Shown here in pieces: positions 7,572 to 15,818 of a DNA stretch of 64,000 nt; the first letter of the stretch is position 1, and each line of letters opens with the position of its first letter. Position numbers and translations under genes: made by a program. The notes beneath the pieces are model-generated. The model did no database searches. It worked only from the letters and a program-made list of their open reading frames with translations, and was not told the origin of the DNA. The stretch comes from an uncultured Sulfitobacter sp. (GTDB lineage Bacteria; Pseudomonadota; Alphaproteobacteria; Rhodobacterales; Rhodobacteraceae), in assembly GCF_947497275.1 (NCBI RefSeq), contig NZ_CANMFS010000003.1:310001-374000 (forward strand), read 5' to 3'.

Positions 7572-8608
7572 CAATCCGGCCCCTCGCTCAGCACGCACAG
7601 GACCCGCGATTGCGGCGTGATGCCCAGCGCGGTGCGCTGGTCTGTGTCCAAGGCGATCAGCGCCGAGATACCTGCCGCTCCGGACGGTGAGGATCCCAGC
7701 CCGGCAACCATGCATAGGCCCGCGCCCGCCTGCCCCTCGGCCTCGGAGATCAACGCAAAGGCATCGGCATCGGCGGCCAACCCCCTGAGCGCGATGAGCG
7801 AAGGCATCTTGCAATCGAGCCTGCCCATGCCAGAGGAAGGGCCGCTGCTTTCCACCGCCTTGCCAGCCTTGATCGAGCCGTGGAGCGCCGGGGCTGCGTC
7901 CGGCTCCACCACGACAATGCGCGGGGCGTCGCCCCAAGCCAGCCGCGCCATCGTCGCACAAGCACAGGCCAGCCCGCCGACACCGGCCTGGAGGAAAACA
8001 TGTGTGGGTACATCGGGTGTTTGCGTGATCGCTTCGGCCATAAGGACCGTATACCCCTCCATCAGTCGTTGAGGGCGCTCGGTGTACCCGTGCCACGACC
8101 CGTCCGACAGCAGATCCCACCCGTTCTGCTCGGCAGCCGTGTTGGCGGCAGTCAGGCTTTTCTCGTAAGTCGCGCCCGCGCGTATGACACGCGCGCCCTG
8201 CGCCTCGAGCCGTTTAGCAAAGCTCTCGGGTACTGTGTTGGCGATGTAGACAACGGCGGCCGCGCCGAACGCGGACGCGCCCGCCGCCACAGACAGGCCA
8301 TGGTTGCCTGCGCTTGCCGTGACGTAGGTTCGGCCGCTGATATCTGCCTTCTGCGCATCCGTGGCGATTACATAGGCCGCGCCCAACGCCTTGAAACTGC
8401 CAAGTCCCATGCGCCCGCGTTCGTCCTTGATCCAGACGTCGCTGACACCGGCTTCGGTCGCGATTGCGGTCGCCGTGACCAACGGCGTCTCCCCCGCCAC
8501 AGGACAGCGCGACAACAGAGCCTGCGCGCGCGCCGCGCTTTGGCTGGGCAGAGGAACGTCCTCAAGGCCGCTGATCGGCGCGGGGCGAGCATTGTGCAGG
8601 AGCTTCAT
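7571..8608 (-). CDS. dpaL: Diaminopropionate ammonia-lyase-like PLP enzyme
   Basis: 345 aa fold-type II PLP enzyme. The Schiff-base lysine is in GLGSFKALGAAY (K73); an SAGNHG phosphate/substrate loop follows near residue 105, and the C-terminal part has a Gly-rich PSGAAGISALI stretch. The GxxSFKALGAAY pattern and the lead-in ISGLEDVPLPS are closer to 2,3-diaminopropionate ammonia-lyase than to threonine dehydratase. It is shorter than E. coli DpaL (about 398 aa). Reaction in the family: diaminopropionate to pyruvate and ammonia. The partner gene downstream, an M24 peptidase, is truncated. Threonine/serine deaminase activity remains possible. Confidence 0.72.
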   Translation of the reverse strand: MKLLHNARPAPISGLEDVPLPSQSAARAQALLSRCPVAGETPLVTATAIATEAGVSDVWIKDERGRMGLGSFKALGAAYVIATDAQKADISGRTYVTASAGNHGLSVAAGASAFGAAAVVYIANTVPESFAKRLEAQGARVIRAGATYEKSLTAANTAAEQNGWDLLSDGSWHGYTERPQRLMEGYTVLMAEAITQTPDVPTHVFLQAGVGGLACACATMARLAWGDAPRIVVVEPDAAPALHGSIKAGKAVESSGPSSGMGRLDCKMPSLIALRGLAADADAFALISEAEGQAGAGLCMVAGLGSSPSGAAGISALIALDTDQRTALGITPQSRVLCVLSEGPD

Positions 8609-8708
8609 CGTTCGATGATGACCCTCGTAGGCCCTCCCGCGTCAAGTTGTTTCGAAGCTTTCGCGGATGCGCAGAGATCATCCCCGCCCGCTCAAGCGAT
8701 CTAAAATC

Positions 8709-9281
8709 TCACGGATCCGCGGTGCAGGGCGTTCCCGCAGCGATCCAGACCTCGATATCACGTGCCAGTTCCTCGGCGGTGCCCGGCGCGGGCACGCGAT
8801 TGCCTCCCGGCTCGAATCCCCAGTTCACAAAGGCGCTTTCGCGGACGTGCGCAGCAAGTTCTTGTCCCTCGAACCCGTTGTTGGTTTCGGGGTTGCGCAT
8901 CTGGATACAGATTTCACCGCTGGTCTTGTCGCGCCAGTCCAACGCGACCGGCGGCAAGCGCCATGCGTCGTCGATCTGCGGCGCGGCGTGCGGCGTAGCG
9001 TTATCGGAAGCGGCTGTGATGTGGCAGGTCTGGCACAGGACAGTCTCCGCGCCGATCCGGCTGTCGCCCGCCTGTACGTTCATCCCATGCAGCCACTTCG
9101 GGTCATACCCCAGTGCGGCCCACGCCGGTCTGCCGCTGTCGCCAACGTGACAATTGGTGCACCGGGGATGTGAGGCGACCTCGTAAATCCGGCTCCACGC
9201 GGCAAGGCCCTCCGCTACCGGCGGTTCCTGCGCCAGGACGCCGGCGGGGAGAACGAACAGCAGTGACACCAACCTGTTCAT
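8709..9281 (-). CDS. Dihaem c-type cytochrome subunit of Mo hydroxylase
   Basis: 190 aa with a signal peptide ending VLA-Q. Two haem c attachment motifs are present, CTNCH (41-45) and CQTCH (83-87), so it is a periplasmic dihaem protein. It overlaps the end of the molybdopterin subunit gene by ATGA (9278-9281) and is the last gene of the operon. The likely role is accepting electrons from the IorAB-type enzyme and passing them to the respiratory chain. Its C-terminal half (WIAAGTP near the end) has no recognisable motif beyond cytochrome-like packing. Confidence 0.82.
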   Translation of the reverse strand: MNRLVSLLFVLPAGVLAQEPPVAEGLAAWSRIYEVASHPRCTNCHVGDSGRPAWAALGYDPKWLHGMNVQAGDSRIGAETVLCQTCHITAASDNATPHAAPQIDDAWRLPPVALDWRDKTSGEICIQMRNPETNNGFEGQELAAHVRESAFVNWGFEPGGNRVPAPGTAEELARDIEVWIAAGTPCTADP

Positions 9282-11518
9282 ACAAAATCCACCGTCCGGA
9301 AAAACGGCATCTCGCGCAAACGCGTACCGGTTGCGGCGAAAATCGCGTTGGCCAACGCGGGCGCGGCAGGAGGCACAGGCGGCTCACCGACACCGCGCAC
9401 GGTCACCCCGTTTTCCAGACCGCGCACCTTTATCACCGGACATTGGTGCAGGCGCATACCCTCGCCCATGTGAAAGTTGTCCTGCACTGCACGCCCGTCA
9501 GAGTAGGTAATCTCGGAATTCATCGCGTGACCCAGACCCCAGATCACGCCGCCCGCAACGACATTCTCAAAGGTGACGGGGTCGACGACCCGACCCACCT
9601 CTGCGGCGACCCAGACCCGGTCGATCCTGATGCCCGCGTCGGTTGCCGTCACCTCGACGACCTCTGCCGTGGGCACACCGAAGGATGTCACGAGCGCAAC
9701 GCCGCGCCCTTTGCCGGCCTCAAGGGGACCACCCCAATCCGACATTTCGGCCACTGCTTCGAGAACGCCGCGTGCATCGTCGTCATCAACCAGACGCAGG
9801 CGCTCTTCCATCGGATCCGCACCGGCAGCGTGGATCAGCTCATCGAGAAACGATTCCGCAAAGAATCCGGCGGTCGATGCCCCGACCGAGCGCCAAGAGG
9901 ACGTCGGCGCAAGCTCCGGCACGGCGTAGGCGCGCACGCGCAGATCGGGGATCGCGTAGCGCATGTTCCACGCCCCTGCCGGGATCTGCGTATCGGGGCC
10001 GGGCACCGGTGCGCCCAGACGCTTGGATTGGGAGCGGGAAGCGGAGACCGTGGCGATGTCGAGATCGAGTACCGTAACCTTGCCGCCGGCATGTGCCCCG
10101 CGTCCGCGTGCCATGCCGATCTGGCGGTTATAGTCCTGCGCAAAATCCTCCTCGCGGCGGAACGTCAGCTTGACCGGTGTGTCCGGCACTTCGCGCGCGA
10201 CGTCGACCGCAATGTCGATGTTGTCGAACTCCAGCCGATGGCCAAAACTGCCGCCCGCGAACTGGTTGTGCAGATGGATCTGCGCGGTTTCGATGCCGAG
10301 CCGCTTTGCCACGCGCTGCTGCACGAAACGGGGCAACTGGTGCGCCGCCCAGATATCGACACGGTCGGAGCCGACCCTGACGACGGCACTCAGCGGTTCC
10401 AGCGGTTGATGCGCGACGTAAGGTGCGCGGTATTCTGCGGTCAGAACATCCGCACCGTCGAGTGCCGCATCGACATCGCCGTCGTGACGCCACTCCTTGT
10501 CGAGACGCTCGGACGTGAAAGACGCGGCCACTGCGGCCCAGTGCCCGGACTGCTCGGCGGGATAGGGGGCGACGTCCCAGTCGATTTCAATCTCTTCCAG
10601 CGCCCGGAAGGCCCGCCATGTATTATCGGCGACGACTGCAACACCGTAGGGCAGCGCCACGATTTTTTGCACGCCGCGCATTCCTTCGGCGGCGGTAGCA
10701 TCGAAGCCGAGCATCGGCGCACCCTTGCGCGGGTTCGACCGGACGGAGGCGTGTACCATGCCGTCGACCTTGACGTCGATGCCGTAGACCTGCGTGCCCG
10801 TGGATTTGGCGAGGGTATCGAGACGTTGCTGCGACTTGCCGATCAGCCGCCACTGAGAGGGGTCGCGCAGCGGCACATCGGTCACCGGCTCCATCCGCGC
10901 GGCTGCCGCGGCAAGCGTGGTATAATCCATCCGCGTGCCATCAGGCAGCACGACAGCCCCCCGCTCGGTTTTCAACTGACCGGCGTCGATGCCCGTTTCC
11001 GCAGATGCGGCGGCTTTGAGCGTTTCACGCGCGACCGCGCCCGCGTGGCGCAGCTTGTCGAAACTGTCGGGCACCGACGTCGATCCGCCGGTGACTTGTG
11101 CGCCCAGCACCTTCATCACCGCGCCCATCGTCTCGCGCATCGCGCTGGCGGCGAAGCCGTCGTCGTTCGAACGGAACGGCACCGCCTCGGCGGCAAGGGC
11201 CGTGTTGTAGTAGGCGGCGGCAGGTTGTCCCGGCGTAGTGCTTATCTGGTCAAGCTCTACGTCAAGCTCTTCGGCGATCAACATCGCCTGCATCGCAGTG
11301 ACACCCTGCCCCAGATCCGTGTGCGGTGTGACCAGGGTGATCCCGCTTCCGGTGATCTTGACCCAAGGGTTGAACACCGCGTCACCTGCCCCCGCGTTCT
11401 GCGCAAGCGGGTTCTCCGGATCGCTTTTGACCAGGTAGGTGCCGAAAGCGACGCCGCCCAGAACGACTGCGGAACCGATCAGGAAGGACCGGCGCGCGAT
11501 TGTCTTGCCACGTCCCAT
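9278..11518 (-). CDS. Molybdopterin-binding large subunit, IorB/xanthine dehydrogenase family
   Basis: 746 aa. The N-terminus carries a twin-arginine type signal (RRSFLIG followed by a hydrophobic stretch), so the folded enzyme should be exported to or anchored at the periplasmic side. Family features include TPHTDLGQGVTAM near residue 65 and the Moco-binding loops NQFAGGSFGHRLEFDN and GVGEPPVPPAAPALANAI, the last containing the position of the catalytic Glu. This is the single-chain form of the large subunit typical of isoquinoline 1-oxidoreductase and aldehyde dehydrogenases. Together with the 2Fe-2S subunit 3 bp upstream and the cytochrome downstream it makes a three-part oxidoreductase. 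The substrate is unknown. Confidence 0.88.
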   Translation of the reverse strand: MGRGKTIARRSFLIGSAVVLGGVAFGTYLVKSDPENPLAQNAGAGDAVFNPWVKITGSGITLVTPHTDLGQGVTAMQAMLIAEELDVELDQISTTPGQPAAAYYNTALAAEAVPFRSNDDGFAASAMRETMGAVMKVLGAQVTGGSTSVPDSFDKLRHAGAVARETLKAAASAETGIDAGQLKTERGAVVLPDGTRMDYTTLAAAAARMEPVTDVPLRDPSQWRLIGKSQQRLDTLAKSTGTQVYGIDVKVDGMVHASVRSNPRKGAPMLGFDATAAEGMRGVQKIVALPYGVAVVADNTWRAFRALEEIEIDWDVAPYPAEQSGHWAAVAASFTSERLDKEWRHDGDVDAALDGADVLTAEYRAPYVAHQPLEPLSAVVRVGSDRVDIWAAHQLPRFVQQRVAKRLGIETAQIHLHNQFAGGSFGHRLEFDNIDIAVDVAREVPDTPVKLTFRREEDFAQDYNRQIGMARGRGAHAGGKVTVLDLDIATVSASRSQSKRLGAPVPGPDTQIPAGAWNMRYAIPDLRVRAYAVPELAPTSSWRSVGASTAGFFAESFLDELIHAAGADPMEERLRLVDDDDARGVLEAVAEMSDWGGPLEAGKGRGVALVTSFGVPTAEVVEVTATDAGIRIDRVWVAAEVGRVVDPVTFENVVAGGVIWGLGHAMNSEITYSDGRAVQDNFHMGEGMRLHQCPVIKVRGLENGVTVRGVGEPPVPPAAPALANAIFAATGTRLREMPFFRTVDFV

Positions 11519-11521
11519 ACC

Positions 11522-11980
11522 TCAGGCTCCCTGCAATTTGGCGGCGGCGGTCTTTATCGCCGCGCGGATGCGCGGGTAGGTCCCGCAGCGGCACAGATTG
11601 CCGCTCATCGCGGCATCGATCTGATCATCGCTCGGTGTCCCGTTCAGAACGAGAAACGAGGTTGCCTGCATCATCTGCCCCGATTGGCAGTAGCCACATT
11701 GCGCGACCTGATGGTCCACCCAGGCCTGCTGCACGGCGTGCATCGCCTCGGGCGTGCCAAGACCCTCGATCGTGGTTACGTCGCCGTCCAGATCACCCAC
11801 CGCCAACTGACAAGACCGCACGGCGATGCCGTCGACCTGTACGGTACAGGCACCGCATTGCGCGATGCCGCAGCCGTATTTGACACTTGTGAAGCCCAAT
11901 TCATCGCGCAGCACCCACAACAGGGGCATGTCGTCCTCGACGTCAACCTCATGTTCCCGGCCGTTCACCATCAGTTTCAT
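11522..11980 (-). CDS. (2Fe-2S) small subunit, IorA type
   Basis: 152 aa with two [2Fe-2S] clusters. The plant-type ferredoxin cluster has C37, C42, C45 and C57 ([11 protein letters not shown]); the second, all-helical domain has CGYC and CRC motifs ([23 protein letters not shown]). It ferries electrons from the Moco subunit. It is the first gene of the operon, and no FAD subunit is present, as is usual for IorAB-type enzymes that pass electrons to a cytochrome c. Confidence 0.92.
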   Translation of the reverse strand: MKLMVNGREHEVDVEDDMPLLWVLRDELGFTSVKYGCGIAQCGACTVQVDGIAVRSCQLAVGDLDGDVTTIEGLGTPEAMHAVQQAWVDHQVAQCGYCQSGQMMQATSFLVLNGTPSDDQIDAAMSGNLCRCGTYPRIRAAIKTAAAKLQGA

Positions 11981-12005
11981 GACAGCACCTCCTGTTTTTT
12001 CGACA

Positions 12006-12782
12006 TCATTTGGTCTGCATGGTATTGATCAGTTTCAGAACACGCCACCGTGGCAGCAACGGAATGATCCAGTTGACCAGCAGGCTTAACGGCTTTTCGT
12101 TCACCGTCACCAGTTTACCTTTGAGCATGGCGTCATACCCGTGCTTTGCAACCGATGCCGCAGATTTCCCGGCGCCTTTGACAAGGTTCGTTCCGTGCAG
12201 ATCGGCGCGGTCCGCAAAGGCTGTATCGACATAGCCGGGGGCCAGAACCGTCACGCTGACGCCGTCGTTGCGCAACTCGTAGGCAACCGCCTCCGAATAG
12301 CTTTTGACGAAAGCCTTGGTTGCGAAATAGACGCCCTGCATCGGGCCGGGCATGAAGGCCGCGCTCGACGCGACGTTCAGTATGCGCCCCCCGTCGTTCG
12401 CCGCCATCCTGCCGCCGAAATGATGGGTCAGCGCAACCAGTGCCTTGACGTTCAGATCAATCATGGCCTGCTCCTCCGTCAGATCCCGGTCGATATGACG
12501 CCCCTGCCCGCCAAAACCCGCGTTGTTGATCAGAATATCAACGTCCAGTCCTGCCGCCTCGATGCGCTGCACGAGGTCCTGCGCACCATTGGCCGCACCC
12601 AGATCCGCTGCAAAGACATGCGCGGTTATCCCGTGCGCGGACCGCAGTTCATCGGCAAGCGAGTCAAGGGCGCCCTTGCTCCGCGCTGACAGGATGACAT
12701 CCCCTCCCTTGGCCGCATGATAACGTGCGAATTCTGCGCCGATGCCGGACGAGGCGCCCGTGATAAGGGCGGTATGGGGCAT
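12006..12782 (-). CDS. SDR family oxidoreductase
   Basis: 258 aa from ATG 12782, chosen because GGAGGAG sits just upstream. Classical short-chain dehydrogenase: cofactor motif TGASSGIG at residues 7-14, NNAG near 87, catalytic YFATK near 155. The C-terminal hydrophobic, basic tail ([16 protein letters not shown]) suggests membrane association. It is divergent from a TetR gene, and a perfect inverted repeat lies between them, so TetR control is likely. The substrate is unknown. Confidence 0.88.
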   Translation of the reverse strand: MPHTALITGASSGIGAEFARYHAAKGGDVILSARSKGALDSLADELRSAHGITAHVFAADLGAANGAQDLVQRIEAAGLDVDILINNAGFGGQGRHIDRDLTEEQAMIDLNVKALVALTHHFGGRMAANDGGRILNVASSAAFMPGPMQGVYFATKAFVKSYSEAVAYELRNDGVSVTVLAPGYVDTAFADRADLHGTNLVKGAGKSAASVAKHGYDAMLKGKLVTVNEKPLSLLVNWIIPLLPRWRVLKLINTMQTK

Positions 12783-12842
12783 GGGGTGCTCCTCCGAGCG
12801 AATTGGATGTGTCGCCGGTGACGATAGGCGGGCCAACGGTCA

Positions 12843-12860
12843 TGTCAACGGTTGTTGACA
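12843..12860. promoter_or_regulatory. Perfect inverted repeat, probable TetR operator
   Basis: TGTCAAC-GGTT-GTTGACA is a perfect 7-bp inverted repeat with a 4-bp spacer. It sits between the divergent SDR and TetR genes and overlaps the TTGACA that would be the -35 box of the tetR promoter. This placement suits an autoregulated repressor that also controls the SDR gene. Confidence 0.65.
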
Positions 12861-12884
12861 ACATTCAGACACCACGGCCATAAA
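12855..12884 (+). promoter_or_regulatory. Candidate tetR promoter, possibly leaderless
   Basis: TTGACA (12855-12860), an 18-bp spacer, then CATAAA (12879-12884). The expected start point about 7 nt further on falls on or next to the ATG at 12890, and no ribosome binding site precedes this ATG. This suggests a leaderless mRNA. It is inference from spacing only. Confidence 0.45.
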
Positions 12885-12889
12885 ACCGC

Positions 12890-13426
12890 ATGAGCAGATC
12901 GGAAACCACCCGCGACAGATTACTGCACCATGCAAGAACCCTTCTGTGGACGCACGGTTACTCAAATGTGTCCCTGCGCCAGATCGCGGCGGCGGCCGGT
13001 GTCGATGTCGCATTGATCGCGCGGTATTTCGGCAGCAAACGCGGGCTGTTCGAAGCAACTCTTGACGGCGCGTTCGATCTTCCACCCGTGACCAGCGAAA
13101 CCGCGCTCGTCGATATGGTGGTCGCCTTGTTCACCACCTCGCCGTGCGGCGAAACCGCACCGACCGTGCTTCAACTCCTGCTGATGAATGCACATGATGA
13201 ACAGGTTGGCGGGGCTGTCCGCGCCGCGCACCATACCGGCATGCAATCCCGGCTTGACCGGCTGCTTGGCGATCCCCGCCGGGCCGCGCTGTTCATGGCC
13301 GCCGTGCTCGGAATGAGCGTTGCGGAAAAATCTCTTCGCCTGCCGGGAATCGGGCCGCACGACACGCACGACTATGCGGCGCAACTGCGTCACATGCTGG
13401 GCGCAGCCTTGTCTTTCGCCCGCTAG
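12890..13426 (+). CDS. TetR/AcrR family transcriptional regulator
   Basis: 178 aa with an N-terminal helix-turn-helix: RDRLLHHARTLLWTHGYSNV, then SLRQIAAAAGVDVALIARYF, ending GSKRGLFEATL. The C-terminal ligand domain is variable, as usual. It is divergently transcribed from the SDR gene, with a shared palindrome, so it most likely represses both. The ligand is unknown. Its stop lies 23 bp from the convergent formaldehyde dehydrogenase gene. Confidence 0.9.
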   Translation: MSRSETTRDRLLHHARTLLWTHGYSNVSLRQIAAAAGVDVALIARYFGSKRGLFEATLDGAFDLPPVTSETALVDMVVALFTTSPCGETAPTVLQLLLMNAHDEQVGGAVRAAHHTGMQSRLDRLLGDPRRAALFMAAVLGMSVAEKSLRLPGIGPHDTHDYAAQLRHMLGAALSFAR

Positions 13427-13449
13427 CCGAACGCCAGCGGGCGCTGTGC

Positions 13450-14565
13450 TTAAAACTCGACTACCGCGCGGATCGACTTGCCCTGGTGCATCAACTCGAA
13501 ACCCTCGTTGATCTGCTCGAGCGTCAGCTTGTGGGTAATCATGGGATCGATCTCGATCTTGCCGTCCATGTACCAATCGACGATCCGCGGCACGTCGGTA
13601 CGGCCCTTGGCACCGCCGAACGCGGTGCCGCGCCAGACGCGGCCGGTAACCAGTTGGAACGGACGTGTGGAGATTTCGGCACCGGCGGGCGCGACACCGA
13701 TGATGATGCTTTCACCCCACCCCTTGTGTGCAGCTTCCAACGCCTGTCGCATAACCTTGGTGTTGCCGGTCGCGTCAAAGGTGTAATCGGCGCCGCCCTT
13801 GGTCAGTTCGACCAGATGTTCGACGATGTCGCCTTCCACATCGTTCGGATTGACGAAATCCGTCATCCCGAAATGGCCCGCGATCTCGGCCTTGTCGTCG
13901 TTCAGGTCGACGCCTACGATCTGGTCGGCACCGGCAAGGCGCAAGCCTTGAATGACGTTCAGACCGATACCGCCAAGCCCGAAAACCACGCAGCGCGCGC
14001 CGATCTCGACCTTGGCCGTGTTGATGACGGCCCCGATACCGGTCGTGACCCCGCACCCGATATAGCAGATCTTGTCAAAGGGCGCGTCCTTGCGCACCTT
14101 TGCAAGCGCAATTTCCGGCACGACCGTATGATTGGCGAAGGTCGAGCAGCCCATGTAGTGGTGGATCGGCGTGCCGTCGAGCATGGAAAACCGGGTCGAG
14201 CCATCGGGCAGCAACCCCTTGCCCTGCGTGACGCGGATCGCCTGACACAGGTTGGTCTTGCCCGACAGGCAGTATTCGCACTGGCGGCATTCGGGGGTAT
14301 AAAGCGGGATGACATGATCGCCGACTTCAAGGGTCGTAACCCCTTCGCCGATTTCCAGGACAACGCCCGCGCCCTCATGTCCGAGGATGGCGGGAAAGAT
14401 ACCTTCGGGATCGTCGCCCGAGCGGGTGAATTCGTCGGTGTGGCACAGGCCCGTGGCCTTGATCTCGACCAGTACCTCGCCGCGCTTTGGTCCTTCAAGA
14501 TTCACGTCCATTATTTCGAGCGGTTTGCCGGCCTCTATGGCGACGGCGGCGCGGGTTTTCATCAT
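13450..14565 (-). CDS. frmA: S-(hydroxymethyl)glutathione dehydrogenase (class III ADH)
   Basis: 371 aa from ATG 14565, with GAGGAGA upstream; the next codon is also ATG. Zinc-dependent medium-chain dehydrogenase: catalytic-zinc Cys in ATGLCHTDE, His-Glu in GHEGAGVV, structural zinc cysteines in [16 protein letters not shown], and the Rossmann motif [14 protein letters not shown]. It oxidises S-hydroxymethylglutathione (the formaldehyde adduct) with NAD+, and may also reduce S-nitrosoglutathione. No esterase (frmB/fghA) or gfa gene is adjacent. The R-W-R-G-T-A-F-G-G segment is typical of class III enzymes. Confidence 0.9.
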   Translation of the reverse strand: MMKTRAAVAIEAGKPLEIMDVNLEGPKRGEVLVEIKATGLCHTDEFTRSGDDPEGIFPAILGHEGAGVVLEIGEGVTTLEVGDHVIPLYTPECRQCEYCLSGKTNLCQAIRVTQGKGLLPDGSTRFSMLDGTPIHHYMGCSTFANHTVVPEIALAKVRKDAPFDKICYIGCGVTTGIGAVINTAKVEIGARCVVFGLGGIGLNVIQGLRLAGADQIVGVDLNDDKAEIAGHFGMTDFVNPNDVEGDIVEHLVELTKGGADYTFDATGNTKVMRQALEAAHKGWGESIIIGVAPAGAEISTRPFQLVTGRVWRGTAFGGAKGRTDVPRIVDWYMDGKIEIDPMITHKLTLEQINEGFELMHQGKSIRAVVEF

Positions 14566-14646
14566 TGGGTGTCTCCTCATTCGAGTTGTATCAGAGCGCC
14601 CATGGGGCACTTTCATTATCTCGGGCGAGATGGCAGGCACACACGC

Positions 14647-15036
14647 TCAGGCGCGTTCCGCCTCTTGCGTTTCGCGGTCTGCAACCGGCACATCCAGCGT
14701 CGCCCAAAGCTCGTCACCCGGCAATTCGGGTGGCATGTCGCAATTGCGCCGGTGGACGTTCACCTTGGCAATAAAAATCGCCGAGATCGGCGCGGTCACG
14801 AACAGGAACGCCATGATCAACGCTTCGTGAATAGCGGCTTCGGCAAAAGCAAAACCGTAGATGATGGACGCCAACAGCAACATTCCCACACCGATGGTTC
14901 CTACCTTGGTCGGCGCGTGCAGGCGGGTCATGCTGTCGTTGAACTTCAGCAAGCCGATGGCTCCGACCAGCGTGAAGAAGGCGCCGGTGATCAGGCAGGC
15001 ACTCACGGCATATGCGGCGATGATTTCAATATTCAT
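14647..15036 (-). CDS. mnhG: Na+/H+ antiporter subunit G (Mrp/Pha)
   Basis: 129 aa from ATG 15036, overlapping the subunit F stop by ATGA. Three transmembrane segments lie in the first 85 residues, with the family core LLKFNDSMTRLHAPTKVGT. A polar C-terminal tail of about 40 residues follows. It is the last gene of the seven-subunit antiporter operon. Confidence 0.9.
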   Translation of the reverse strand: MNIEIIAAYAVSACLITGAFFTLVGAIGLLKFNDSMTRLHAPTKVGTIGVGMLLLASIIYGFAFAEAAIHEALIMAFLFVTAPISAIFIAKVNVHRRNCDMPPELPGDELWATLDVPVADRETQEAERA

Positions 15037-15320
15037 TCGATGATGTCCCCCCTCAGTACGAACCGGGCGTAGGCCACGGTCGATACGAACCCAAGCATCG
15101 CGATGATCAAGGATGCTTCGAAATAGATCCGGGTGCCCTGCGCCAGTCCCATCAGGACGATCAGACCGATCGCGTTCACCACCATCGTATCGAGCGCGAG
15201 AATACGGTCGCCGACGCCAGGACCGATCACCACTCGGATCATCGCGAGCAACTGGCACAATCCGACCACGACGAACGCGGTGATCAGTGCATAGTTCATA
15301 AGCTCCATCGCAAACGTCAT
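15033..15320 (-). CDS. mnhF: Na+/H+ antiporter subunit F
   Basis: 95 aa, three transmembrane segments, family motif RVVIGPGVGDRILALDTM. It overlaps both neighbours by 4 bp (subunit E upstream, subunit G downstream), so translation is coupled. Confidence 0.92.
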   Translation of the reverse strand: MTFAMELMNYALITAFVVVGLCQLLAMIRVVIGPGVGDRILALDTMVVNAIGLIVLMGLAQGTRIYFEASLIIAMLGFVSTVAYARFVLRGDIIE

Positions 15321-15817
15321 ATGAAAATCTCCTTCAGCCGTGCTTCGTATCGGGTCTTAATGCTGTCGAGGTCGGCATCGGCATCATGGGTGTGCAACAC
15401 ATGCACAAGCAGGTAACGACCGCTTTCGGACAGATCCGCAGACACCGTACCGGGCGTAAGCGTAATGGTCCCCGCAAGAACGGTGATCGCCTCCGGTTGG
15501 CGCAATTCCAGCGGTATCACGATCCAGGCCGGCTTCAGCTTGGCATTCGGCACCGTGATCACGACCCACGCTACGCGCACATTCGCGACCAGAATATCCC
15601 ACAGGACAATGACGCTGTACGCGAAAAGTTTGGTCAACCTTACGCCGCGCGGACGTTCGGGCCAGAACGGCGCGGCGAGGCGCGGGATGATGATCCCCAG
15701 AATCAGACCGAACACGATCATCCCGGGGGACACGGTGTTTTGCAACAGGACCCAGACGACCGCCAGAATGACCGTCAGAAATGGATGCGGAAAGAGCCAG
15801 CGGAAGAGACGTACCAT
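15317..15817 (-). CDS. mnhE: Na+/H+ antiporter subunit E
   Basis: 166 aa with two or three N-terminal transmembrane segments and a cytoplasmic part containing LIVANVRVAWVV and TVLAGTITLTPGTVS, both typical of MnhE/PhaE. The start follows the subunit D stop by 1 bp. It is needed for assembly of the Mrp complex in studied homologues. Confidence 0.92.
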   Translation of the reverse strand: MVRLFRWLFPHPFLTVILAVVWVLLQNTVSPGMIVFGLILGIIIPRLAAPFWPERPRGVRLTKLFAYSVIVLWDILVANVRVAWVVITVPNAKLKPAWIVIPLELRQPEAITVLAGTITLTPGTVSADLSESGRYLLVHVLHTHDADADLDSIKTRYEARLKEIFI

Positions 15818-15818
15818 A

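Noticed and set aside
7398-8120. 240-codon frame overlapping dpaL as a full gene
   Set aside because: Everything upstream of 7571 is dpaL read in another frame; only the last 57 codons have independent support.
9113-12028. 971-codon open frame on the plus strand opposite the Mo hydroxylase genes
   Set aside because: It is the antisense of three clearly recognised genes and has Arg/His-rich, low-complexity composition.
13486-15072. 528-codon plus-strand frame across frmA and mnhG
   Set aside because: Antisense to two confident genes, with no recognisable domain.
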